Assembly (NCBI GenBank): GCA_965370805.1
Contig: CBDUVZ010000065.1
Span: forward strand, 1-15,927
DNA length: 15,927 nt
Direction: 5' to 3'
Source of the DNA: CBDUVZ01 sp965370805
GTDB taxonomy: Bacteria; Hydrothermota; Tepidihabitantia; Tepidihabitantales; Tepidihabitantaceae
Shown here: positions 6,878 to 13,435 of the stretch, piece after piece
Layout of the letters: the number at the start of each line of letters is the position of its first letter
Numbering within the stretch: position 1 is the first letter of the stretch
Program-made: the position numbers and the translations under genes
Notes under the pieces: model-generated
What the model was told of the DNA's origin: nothing
The model's input: only the letters and a program-made list of their open reading frames with translations
The model's database searches: none

Positions 6878-6905
6878 TTGACACCCTGCGCCGGCAGCCT
6901 AACAT
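6878..6905 (+). promoter_or_regulatory. Candidate nfo promoter, very short leader
   Basis: A perfect TTGACA (6878-6883) is followed after 16 bases by TAACAT (6900-6905, 4 of 6 consensus bases). The GTG at 6917 begins 11 bases after the -10, predicting a leader of about 4-5 bases. The TTG of this same -35 box is the furthest-upstream in-frame start; using it as a start is therefore unlikely. Confidence 0.48.
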
Positions 6906-6916
6906 CTCCGGGTCCA

Positions 6917-7756
6917 GTGAGATTCGGATTCCACGTCTCGATTGCCGGCGGCTTCGCGCGGGTGACTGCCCGGGCGCTGGAACTGGGCTGCGAGACGATG
7001 CAGTTGTTCACCCGCAACCCGCGCGGCTGGAAGCCGAAGCCGGTTGACAGCGACGACGCCGGCCGGTTCAGAAAGGATGTCAAGGATGCCGGGATTTCGC
7101 CGGTTTTCGTTCACGCACCGTACCTGCCGAACCTGGCTTCGACCGGAGCAATCGAAGTGCGGCGTTCGGTCGAGGCCCTGGCCGAGGACATGGCGCGGTG
7201 CCGGATGCTCGGGGTGAACTACCTGGTCGTGCACGTCGGCCGGGCCGGAGTGGCATCAGCGGAAGAAGCACTGCCCGCGGTTGCGGCCAATATCAACCGG
7301 GTGTTCGAGCAGTCGCCGGGACCGGTCAAGCTGCTGCTCGAGAATACCGCGGGCATGGGGTCCGAGGTCGGCTATCGTTTCGACCAGGTCGCCGCGGTCA
7401 TCGAGCGGGTTGAGGACCGGGACCGGGTCGGAATCGTGCTCGATACCGCGCACCTTTTCGAGGCCGGTTACGAACTGCGGACCGCGTCCGGGCTGGATGA
7501 GACCCTGCGCGAGTTCGACCGGGAGGTCGGGTTCGGCCGGCTGCATATGCTGCACCTGAACGATTCGAAGACCGGGTTGGGGTTCAGGGTTGACCGCCAC
7601 TGGCACATCGGCAAGGGAGAGATTGGAACCGAGGCTTTCCGGAGAATCGTCAATCACCCGCTGCTGCGGCACCTGCCGGGAATCATGGAGACGCCGCGCA
7701 AGAGCCGTGAGGACGACCGGGAGAACATGAACGTGATAAGGAGTCTGGCGAATTGA
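6917..7756 (+). CDS. nfo: Endonuclease IV (AP endonuclease)
   Basis: Endonuclease IV cuts DNA 5' to abasic sites and clears blocked 3' ends in base excision repair, using three zinc ions. The 279-residue length is typical. All nine metal ligands of the family are visible: H66 (FVHAPYL), H106 (VVHVG), E142 (LLENTAG), D176 and H179 (LDTAHLF), H213 (LHLNDS), D226 and H228 (RVDRHWH) and E258 (IMETP). The start GTG at 6917 gives the usual RFGFHVSIAGG N-terminus; a TTG at 6878 would add 13 unrelated residues and lies in the -35 box. No Shine-Dalgarno precedes it. Its TGA overlaps the TTG start of the downstream beta-CASP nuclease by four bases, so the two are translated from one message. It heads a four-gene cluster. 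Confidence 0.95.
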   Translation: MRFGFHVSIAGGFARVTARALELGCETMQLFTRNPRGWKPKPVDSDDAGRFRKDVKDAGISPVFVHAPYLPNLASTGAIEVRRSVEALAEDMARCRMLGVNYLVVHVGRAGVASAEEALPAVAANINRVFEQSPGPVKLLLENTAGMGSEVGYRFDQVAAVIERVEDRDRVGIVLDTAHLFEAGYELRTASGLDETLREFDREVGFGRLHMLHLNDSKTGLGFRVDRHWHIGKGEIGTEAFRRIVNHPLLRHLPGIMETPRKSREDDRENMNVIRSLAN

Positions 7757-9132
7757 AGATTAGATTCTGGGGCGGAGTCGGAACCGTTACCGGTTCCAAA
7801 CACCTGCTGAGTTCCGGGAAGCAGAGCCTGCTGCTCGAGTGCGGACTGTTCCAGGGCCGGCGGGATGAAGCCGAGCACGCCAATCGCAACTTCCCATTCA
7901 AGGCGCGGGACGTCGACCACTGCGTAATCAGCCACGCCCACATCGACCACGTCGGCAACCTGCCGAATCTGGTCAGGAAAGGGTATCGCGGGTCGGTGAT
8001 GATGACCAAAGGGACTGCGGCGCTTGCCCGGCTGCTGCTGATGGATTCGGCCCACATCCAGGAATCGGACGTCAAGTACGTCAACAAGCGGCGGCGCGAG
8101 CGGGGCGAGAAGCCGAAGCAACCGGTCTACACCACGGCCGATGCGAAGGAAGCCCTGCGACGGCTGGAGCCGGTGCGCTACGCCAAAGAGAAGAAGCTCG
8201 GCGGCTTCAAGGTGGTTCTGCACGACGCGGGTCACATCCTCGGCTCCGCGCTGGTCGATATCGAAGTCGAAGGCCGCCGCGTGCTCTTCACCGGCGACCT
8301 GGGCCGGAAGCAGATGCCGATTATCCGTGACCCGGTGCAGGTCAGGGAAGTGGACTACCTGATTATGGAGGCGACCTACGGCAACCGGCTGCACGGCAAC
8401 TACGAAGACGTCGGCGACCGGCTGGCCGAACTGGTGAACCGGGTGCACGGTCGGGGCGGCCGGATGGTCATTCCTGCGTTCGCGGTCGAGCGGTCCCAGG
8501 AGATTATCTACAACCTGAACGAACTGCGCCAGGCGGGACGGATACCGCAGGTGCCGGTGTACGTCGACAGCCCGCTGGCGAGCAGAGTGACCGAAGTGTT
8601 CCGGAGCTACACGCAGTACTACGACGAGGACGCGAATGAGATGCTCGAAGTGCACCAGGCACCGTTCGATTTCCCGGGGCTGCATTACGTCGCGAGCGTC
8701 GAGGAGTCGAAGGCGCTGAACCGGTCGAACGAGCCGTGCATCATCATCTCCGCTTCGGGCATGTGCGAAGCCGGGCGGGTGCTGCACCACCTGAAGCACA
8801 CGGTCGAGGACGAGCGGAACATGGTACTGATTGCGTCTTTCCAGGCGCCGCACACACTCGGCCGGCGGATTGCAGAGAAGCGGCCGCGGGTGCGGATTTA
8901 CGGTGTGGAGTACGACCTGCGCTGCGAAGTCGCCAGGATGGATGAGTTCAGTGCCCATGCGGACCGCAACGAACTGCTGGAATACGTCGGCGGGATGAAT
9001 CTGCCGAGGTTGAAGAAGATGTTCCTCGTGCATTCCGAGCCGGACGCGGCCGCGGCGATGGTCGAGCCGCTGCTGAAGCTCGGGGTGCGTGAGGTGTTTA
9101 CACCGGAAGTGGGGGACGAGTTTGAGCTGTAA
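7753..9132 (+). CDS. Metallo-beta-lactamase/beta-CASP ribonuclease
   Basis: The 459-residue product is a full beta-CASP RNA-processing enzyme of the CPSF73/YsgF-like MBL branch. Zinc motifs are HAHIDH (61-66), DAGHILGSA with H161, and FTGDLGR with D182. The beta-CASP cap has EATYGNR (Glu206), ISASGMCEAGR (about 331-341), SAHAD with H402, and LVHSEP with H427. These bind two zinc ions and cut RNA phosphodiester bonds, often in mRNA or rRNA processing; the cellular target is not shown. It lacks the C-terminal region of RNase J. The start is a TTG in a TTGA overlap with nfo, with GGAG (7740-7743) nine bases upstream. Pairing a DNA-repair nuclease with an RNA nuclease in one coupled unit is suggestive but not proof of a shared pathway. 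Confidence 0.92.
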   Translation: MKIRFWGGVGTVTGSKHLLSSGKQSLLLECGLFQGRRDEAEHANRNFPFKARDVDHCVISHAHIDHVGNLPNLVRKGYRGSVMMTKGTAALARLLLMDSAHIQESDVKYVNKRRRERGEKPKQPVYTTADAKEALRRLEPVRYAKEKKLGGFKVVLHDAGHILGSALVDIEVEGRRVLFTGDLGRKQMPIIRDPVQVREVDYLIMEATYGNRLHGNYEDVGDRLAELVNRVHGRGGRMVIPAFAVERSQEIIYNLNELRQAGRIPQVPVYVDSPLASRVTEVFRSYTQYYDEDANEMLEVHQAPFDFPGLHYVASVEESKALNRSNEPCIIISASGMCEAGRVLHHLKHTVEDERNMVLIASFQAPHTLGRRIAEKRPRVRIYGVEYDLRCEVARMDEFSAHADRNELLEYVGGMNLPRLKKMFLVHSEPDAAAAMVEPLLKLGVREVFTPEVGDEFEL

Positions 9133-9814
9133 CAGGTACTGCCTGCCGGTCGTTCTGATTGCGGTGCTGGTTTTCGGCACCGGTTGCGACTGGCTGTTCG
9201 GCACCGACGACGCGCCACCTTCGTGCGCGATAGCGAGCCCGTCGGATTCGGCGATTGTCAGCGGAGTGGTCATGTTCAAGGCCGAGGCGAGCGACAGCTT
9301 CGGCGTGACCCGGGTCGAGTTCTACATCGACGGCGCGCTCTTCGGGGTCGATTCCGAGCCGTCGTACGCCGTAAGCTGGGATACCGACGCGCTGGAGGAC
9401 AGAACCTGGCACCGGTTGCACTGCATCGCCTGGGACCCGTCGGACAACGTCGGCTACAGCGATACGGCGGACGTCGAAGTCAGAGCAGGCGCGCAGGATA
9501 ACATCTACCACGGTACGGTTGTGGTGGTTCCGGGCTACTACCGGGACGTGGATTTCGACGCGGTAGCCGGCGACACTGTGAACGGCGATGTGCTGGTCCA
9601 GGGCGGCGGGCCGATCTCTCGGTTCCTGCTGCTCGACTCGGATAACTACTCGGAGTTCCGGTACGGCCGGGCGTACCAGGCAATCCGCGAGGAACAGAAC
9701 GCATCCCAGGTGACGGTGCACGAAGGACTCGGGGCGGACGACGAGTACCATATCGTGCTCGCCAACGACGGCACCGATACCCTGACCTGCTGGGCAAGAT
9801 TCACACTGGAGTAA
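9122..9814 (+). CDS. Lipoprotein with Big_7-type Ig domain and beta-sandwich C-terminus
   Basis: From TTG 9122 the product has 230 residues: a lipoprotein signal ending VLVFGTGC (lipid Cys22), then a bacterial Ig-like domain (about 33-122) with the typical VEFYIDGALFG and SWDTDAL strands. A last domain (about 128-230), containing VAGDTVNGDV, DNYSEF and EYHIVLAND, resembles pre-peptidase or GOLD-like beta-sandwiches. GGGGGA (9111-9116) five bases upstream supports this start, which overlaps the beta-CASP gene by 11 bases; GTG 9089 is a longer alternative with a less typical signal. No catalytic motif is seen. It is probably an outer-face protein that binds or helps present something. The following subtilase begins one codon after its stop, in the same reading frame. 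Confidence 0.75.
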   Translation: MSCNRYCLPVVLIAVLVFGTGCDWLFGTDDAPPSCAIASPSDSAIVSGVVMFKAEASDSFGVTRVEFYIDGALFGVDSEPSYAVSWDTDALEDRTWHRLHCIAWDPSDNVGYSDTADVEVRAGAQDNIYHGTVVVVPGYYRDVDFDAVAGDTVNGDVLVQGGGPISRFLLLDSDNYSEFRYGRAYQAIREEQNASQVTVHEGLGADDEYHIVLANDGTDTLTCWARFTLE

Positions 9815-9817
9815 GCG

Positions 9818-11296
9818 ATGAACTGGCTATTGATTCTGATTGCGGTGAGCCGGCCGGCGCTGGAGCCGGTCGGAGAAGCGGAGGTCGCGCTTGCGAATTG
9901 GCTCGAAGCGCAGGCGGCGAGCGCGGTGCCGGCGGCGTTCTGTTTCGGGCCGGACGCGGAACCGGTGCCGGGCAGGTTCCTTGTGGGATACGAGCCGGGC
10001 GGAGAAGAAACGGCGGCGGACTGGATTAAAGCACAGGGCGGCGCAGTGGTTCGTTCTGTCCGGGAAGGCCGCTTCCTGGTCGCGTCGTTCCCCGACGGGG
10101 TCGACGCGACACGGTTGGTGCGGGCCGCGCCGGAACTCCGCTACGTGGAGCCGGACCTGCGGGTCCACGCTTCGCACACGCCGAACGACCCGTTTTTCCT
10201 GCAGCACCAGTGGGGCAAGTGGGTGATGTACGCGGACAAGGCCTGGGACATCGCGACCGGGAGCAACGACATCACAGTGGCGGTTATCGACAACGGGGTC
10301 GATTACACCCATCCCGACCTTGCGGACCGATTCGTGCCGGGCGAGCTTGGATACGACTACATTGGTGACGACAACGACCCGGCACCCGATAACCCGATGC
10401 TTCCCGAAGCGTTTCACGGCACCCACGTGGCCGGAATCATCGCCGCGACGATGGACAACGGCCAGGGGGTCGCGGGCTGGGCCGGGGTCCGGCTCTATGC
10501 GCTGCGGGTGCTCAACGACTCGGGCTCCGGCGACCAGTCGGCCGTGACCCAGGGCGTCTACTGGGCGGCATACAAGGGCGTGGACGTAATCAATATGAGC
10601 ATGGGTTCGACCGGCGCGACCACCGCGCTCATCGATGCGTGTCAGTTCGCGGTCGAGCGCGACGTGCTGCTGATTGCCGCGGCCGGGAACGAGAGCATGT
10701 CCGTAATCAGCTACCCGGCGGCGCTGGACGATTGCGTCTGCGTCGGGGCCACGGATGAGTATTCGGGACTGGCGAGTTTCTCCAACACCGGGCCCCAGCA
10801 GGAACTGGTAGCGCCGGGGACGACGATAGCATCCACCGCGCCGAACGGAGCCTACGTGCTGGCGGACGGGACTTCGATGGCGTCGCCCCAGGTTGCCGGC
10901 GTGGCGGCGCTGGTGAGGTCGTTTGTCCCGAGCGCGTCGGCCACGCGGGTCCGTTCCTATCTTGGCGCTTCGGCGGTAGACATGGGAGCGCCGGGCCGCG
11001 ACCAGTTGTACGGATACGGAATCGTCAATGCGGTCCGGGCACTGGAACTGGCCCGGCTCGTCGCCGGGGACGGACCGGACCGGGCAGCGGTTGCCGCCGC
11101 GGCGACCATCACCCGCGGCGCGCTGCAGATGCCGGACTGGGCCGAGCGGGCCGAGGTGTACGACGGTCTCGGCCGGCTGGTCTCCGTGCTTGGTCCGGAA
11201 TCGGGCCGCACCGTACAGTTGTTACCCGGGACCTACTTCGTCCGTTCCTCGGCCGGGGCCAGGACCGGACAGTCCCGGGTTCTGGTTCTTCGCTAG
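9818..11296 (+). CDS. Secreted S8 (subtilisin-family) serine peptidase
   Basis: The 492-residue subtilase has its catalytic triad visible: Asp158 (VAVIDNGVDY), His200 (HGTHVAG) and Ser353 (GTSMASPQVAG), with oxyanion Asn291 (AAAGNES). Residues about 50-118 form an inhibitor-like propeptide (GRFLVGYEPG to RYVEPDL), which should be removed on maturation. The last about 50 residues (VYDGLGRLVSVLG to GTYFVRSS) look like a short type A sorting tail, as in the propeller protein. The N-terminus MNWLLILIAV is hydrophobic but lacks the usual basic n-region, so the signal peptide is weak. GGAG (9808-9811) lies six bases before the ATG; the upstream lipoprotein stops three bases earlier, in the same frame. 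Substrate unknown; self-maturation and export are inferred from the family. Confidence 0.93.
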   Translation: MNWLLILIAVSRPALEPVGEAEVALANWLEAQAASAVPAAFCFGPDAEPVPGRFLVGYEPGGEETAADWIKAQGGAVVRSVREGRFLVASFPDGVDATRLVRAAPELRYVEPDLRVHASHTPNDPFFLQHQWGKWVMYADKAWDIATGSNDITVAVIDNGVDYTHPDLADRFVPGELGYDYIGDDNDPAPDNPMLPEAFHGTHVAGIIAATMDNGQGVAGWAGVRLYALRVLNDSGSGDQSAVTQGVYWAAYKGVDVINMSMGSTGATTALIDACQFAVERDVLLIAAAGNESMSVISYPAALDDCVCVGATDEYSGLASFSNTGPQQELVAPGTTIASTAPNGAYVLADGTSMASPQVAGVAALVRSFVPSASATRVRSYLGASAVDMGAPGRDQLYGYGIVNAVRALELARLVAGDGPDRAAVAAAATITRGALQMPDWAERAEVYDGLGRLVSVLGPESGRTVQLLPGTYFVRSSAGARTGQSRVLVLR

Positions 11297-11307
11297 GGAC
11301 CGGGACG

Positions 11308-11649
11308 TCAGTCCGGCGTGTAGTCGGCCCGGGAACCGTCGGTCTCCCAGACACTGACCCGGGTCACCGGGTAGAATCGGGACATCTCCTCAAAGAAACG
11401 GCGGGCGAGATTCTCGGTGGTGGGGTTGAAGTCGTACACTTCGTTCAGGGACTTGTGGTCGGGGAGGATGCTGTCCAGCCTGGCCCGGACTTCGACGAAG
11501 TCAGCCACCATGCCGGGCGGGTTGAGCTCGCGGGAGCTGATTGCTACTTCGACCCGGTAGTTGTGGCCGTGGATGTTCTCGCACTTCCCGCCGCTGTCGT
11601 GGATCCGATGGGCGGCCGAGAAGCTGCGGCTGACGCGAACGGTGTACAT
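11308..11649 (-). CDS. queD: 6-carboxy-5,6,7,8-tetrahydropterin synthase (QueD)
   Basis: QueD converts dihydroneopterin triphosphate to 6-carboxytetrahydropterin, an early step of queuosine synthesis for tRNA. In this 113-residue form H14 (SAAHRI) and H27, H29 (NIHGHNY) bind zinc, and C23 (GKCENIHGH) is the catalytic Cys. PTTENLARR and VWETDGS with the conserved Glu complete the family signature. A Cys rather than Glu at this site separates QueD from folate-pathway PTPS-III. I start at the second Met (11649), because the upstream ATG at 11658 overlaps the TAGAAT -10 box and would begin before the transcript. The gene is convergent with the subtilase, with an 11-bp gap. No other queuosine gene is in the window. 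Confidence 0.93.
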   Translation of the reverse strand: MYTVRVSRSFSAAHRIHDSGGKCENIHGHNYRVEVAISSRELNPPGMVADFVEVRARLDSILPDHKSLNEVYDFNPTTENLARRFFEEMSRFYPVTRVSVWETDGSRADYTPD

Positions 11650-11656
11650 CGGTCTC

Positions 11657-11684
11657 ATTCTAGTTCCCGTGGGAGCGGGGTCAA
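11657..11684 (-). promoter_or_regulatory. queD promoter, probably leaderless
   Basis: On the minus strand TTGACC (11684-11679) is followed after 16 bases by TAGAAT (11662-11657, 5 of 6 consensus bases). The preferred ATG at 11649 lies seven bases after the -10, about where transcription should begin, so the mRNA is expected to start at or next to its start codon. The first in-frame ATG (11658) is part of the -10 itself. This is the clearest promoter in the window. Confidence 0.55.
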
Positions 11685-11704
11685 GCCGTCAGGCGCGGGC
11701 GCGA

Positions 11705-12064
11705 CTACCGACCGGGAACCGCAGCAGCCCGGATGGCACTGTCGGCTATCATCACGACCACCGAATCGTAGCCGGTCAGGTCCACGTCCCGGCGGACGAC
11801 GGCGAGGATTGAATCGGCCATCTCGTCCGGGGCGGCGTGGTCCGGCTCGACGATGACCGCGAGGTTGCGCCCGCCGCTGCCGGACGGGCGGGCGCGGAAG
11901 CTGATGCTGCTGCCGGTGTACCGTTCCTCCAGGTTCAGGCGGGCGGCGTTCAATTGCTCCAGGTGTTGGTTGATGCCGGTCCCGGACTGGAACGCCCGGA
12001 CGAGAAAGAGCAGCATCAGGCCCACCACAACGGCGAACAGGATCACCCAGATGAGTCTTGTCAT
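11705..12064 (-). CDS. Small single-pass membrane protein of unknown function
   Basis: The 119-residue protein has one N-terminal transmembrane segment (about 4-23, LIWVILFAVVVGLMLLFLV), a short linker, and a soluble part with NLAVIVEPDH (67-76) and VVVMIADSAIRAAAV at the end, which suggests an alpha/beta fold. I do not recognise the family. The ATG forms an ATGA overlap with the stop of the upstream YghO-like gene, so they are co-translated; no Shine-Dalgarno is present. The open frame upstream continues to 12703, but that part is the other frame of the acetyltransferase-like gene. The coupling hints at a joint job, which is inference only. Which side of the membrane carries the soluble part cannot be determined. 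Confidence 0.7.
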   Translation of the reverse strand: MTRLIWVILFAVVVGLMLLFLVRAFQSGTGINQHLEQLNAARLNLEERYTGSSISFRARPSGSGGRNLAVIVEPDHAAPDEMADSILAVVRRDVDLTGYDSVVVMIADSAIRAAAVPGR

Positions 12065-13182
12065 GCGGGCGGCAGCGGTTTCTCGAACACGCGGTAACGC
12101 TTGTACACCTTGCCGCCGAGCTCCCGGTCGAAGTCGTTGATCAGCCGGTTGTCCTCCAGGTTCCAGGAGAGCTCGCACCACTCGAAGCCTTTTGCCCGCA
12201 TGAACTTGGCGGTCTCGTAGAACAGGAGCACGGGCAGGCCGAGCCGGCGGTACTCCGGCTTGAAGCCGAAGACGATCGCGCGGGAGCCGGTTACCCTCCG
12301 TCGGTAGTACAGGTACTTGAGCAGCCCGGCCGGGCCGAGCTTCCCGTTCAGATGGATGAGCACCTGGTTCATGTCCGGCAGGGTTATCGACAGCCCGGCC
12401 GGCTTCCCGTCGTAGAACGCGAACAGCACCATCTCGGGCCGGGCAAACTGCTTCATGCCCGCGGCCATCAGGTCGAACTCCTTCTCGGTCATCGGGGAGA
12501 AGCCCCAGTTCTTCTGCCACGACGCGTTGTAGATATCCTTGACAATCGGCATCTCGCGGTCCAGGCGCTTCATGTCGAGCGGGCGGACGGTGATGCGCGG
12601 GTTCGCTTTCAGCTTCTCGGCCAGGCGGACCAGCCGGTCGGGCATCGGGTTGGCCGCGTACTTGATGAACGCGAGCAGGTCCTTTGCCTTGAGTAGCCCC
12701 CACGCCTCAGCCAGCCGCGGGTAGTAGGGCGGATTGTAGGGCATCATCAGCGCTGGCGGCCGGTCAAAGCCCCTGACCAGGAATCCCCATTCCTCATTCG
12801 ACGACGGGCTCATCGGGCCGCGCAGAACGGTCATGCCCTGCCGGCGGTTCCAGTCGGCTGCGGCATTGAGCAGGGCGTTTGCGACCTCCTGGTCGTCCGG
12901 GCTTTCGAAGAAGCCGAACGACCCGAGCCTCTCGTCCCACAAGTCGTTGTAGCCATCATCGACCTGGGCGCTGATTCGGCCGACCGGGACCCCGTCCTTC
13001 TCGGCCAGAAACAACGCGCCCCGGGCATGCTCCCAGAACGGGTGGTGCTCACGGTCGAGCAGACTGCGGACTTCCTTCCTGAGCGGGGGCACCCAGTTGT
13101 GGTCACGGGCGTAGATTGTCCGGGGCAGGCCGATGAACGCTTCGAGCTGCTCAGGGGTTGTGACTTCGACAGTGCGAATCAC
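12061..13182 (-). CDS. YghO-like GNAT-fold protein
   Basis: The 373-residue product belongs to the GNAT-related family that includes E. coli YghO. Signature stretches are YARDHNWVPPL, LLDREHHPFW and ALFLAEKDGVPVGRISA in the N-terminal half, then RGPMSPSSNEEWG. The C-terminal half has FGFKPEYRRLGLP (about 306-318, an altered acyl-CoA loop) and CELSWNLEDNRLI. N- and C-terminal halves each look GNAT-like, so this may be a fused two-domain transferase. The substrate of the family is unknown. A GTG start at 13182 gives the expected N-terminus MIRTVEV. No clear ribosome-binding site precedes it. A TTGACA lies at 13263-13258 on this strand with only a poor -10. The stop overlaps the start of the small membrane protein by ATGA. 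Confidence 0.82.
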   Translation of the reverse strand: MIRTVEVTTPEQLEAFIGLPRTIYARDHNWVPPLRKEVRSLLDREHHPFWEHARGALFLAEKDGVPVGRISAQVDDGYNDLWDERLGSFGFFESPDDQEVANALLNAAADWNRRQGMTVLRGPMSPSSNEEWGFLVRGFDRPPALMMPYNPPYYPRLAEAWGLLKAKDLLAFIKYAANPMPDRLVRLAEKLKANPRITVRPLDMKRLDREMPIVKDIYNASWQKNWGFSPMTEKEFDLMAAGMKQFARPEMVLFAFYDGKPAGLSITLPDMNQVLIHLNGKLGPAGLLKYLYYRRRVTGSRAIVFGFKPEYRRLGLPVLLFYETAKFMRAKGFEWCELSWNLEDNRLINDFDRELGGKVYKRYRVFEKPLPPA

Positions 13183-13278
13183 GAGACACCCCGGAGGCAG
13201 GATGAGACGGCCGGATAGTGTGCGGGCACCCCAGAGTTAGCGGCAGAAACAGCGCAATGTCAAGCGCGGAGGGGAGAT

Positions 13279-13412
13279 GGAACACAAGGGCACAAAGAGC
13301 GCGAAGAGGAGGAAACCACGGATGGACACGGATGAGGATAGAAGTCAGACTGCAGAATGCGGATGAGACAACCGCCAAGAGAGCCGGTCAGGAGATGTCC
13401 AATGACCAATGA
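13279..13412. repeat. Mosaic of dispersed short repeats, copy B
   Basis: This gap between the YghO-like gene and the kinase holds 'cacaagggcacaaagagcgcgaag' (interrupted), the 18-mer AACCACGGATGGACACGG (13314-13331), TAGAAGTCAG, and AATGACCAATGAGG at the right end. The same words occur in the same order in copy A near 1082-1220. No gene is visible in 13183-13435; a TTGACA at 13263-13258 may belong to a promoter of the YghO-like gene. The two copies lie about 12 kb apart. Confidence 0.65.
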
Positions 13413-13435
13413 GGAAACCGGACAGCGGAGCGCGG

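Noticed and set aside
7654..9279. A 541-residue minus-strand frame opposite nfo and the beta-CASP gene
   Set aside because: It is antisense to two genes with complete metal-binding motifs and is rich in His/Arg/Val as expected for a shadow.
11300..11316. A short hairpin between the convergent subtilase and queD as a bidirectional terminator
   Set aside because: The stem carries a bulge, the loop is only four bases and no T-run follows on either strand; it also reaches into the queD stop.
12065..12703. An N-terminal extension of the small membrane protein
   Set aside because: It is an alternative frame of the YghO-like gene and is Arg/Pro/Gly-rich without a recognisable fold. The transmembrane start and the ATGA overlap favour 12064.
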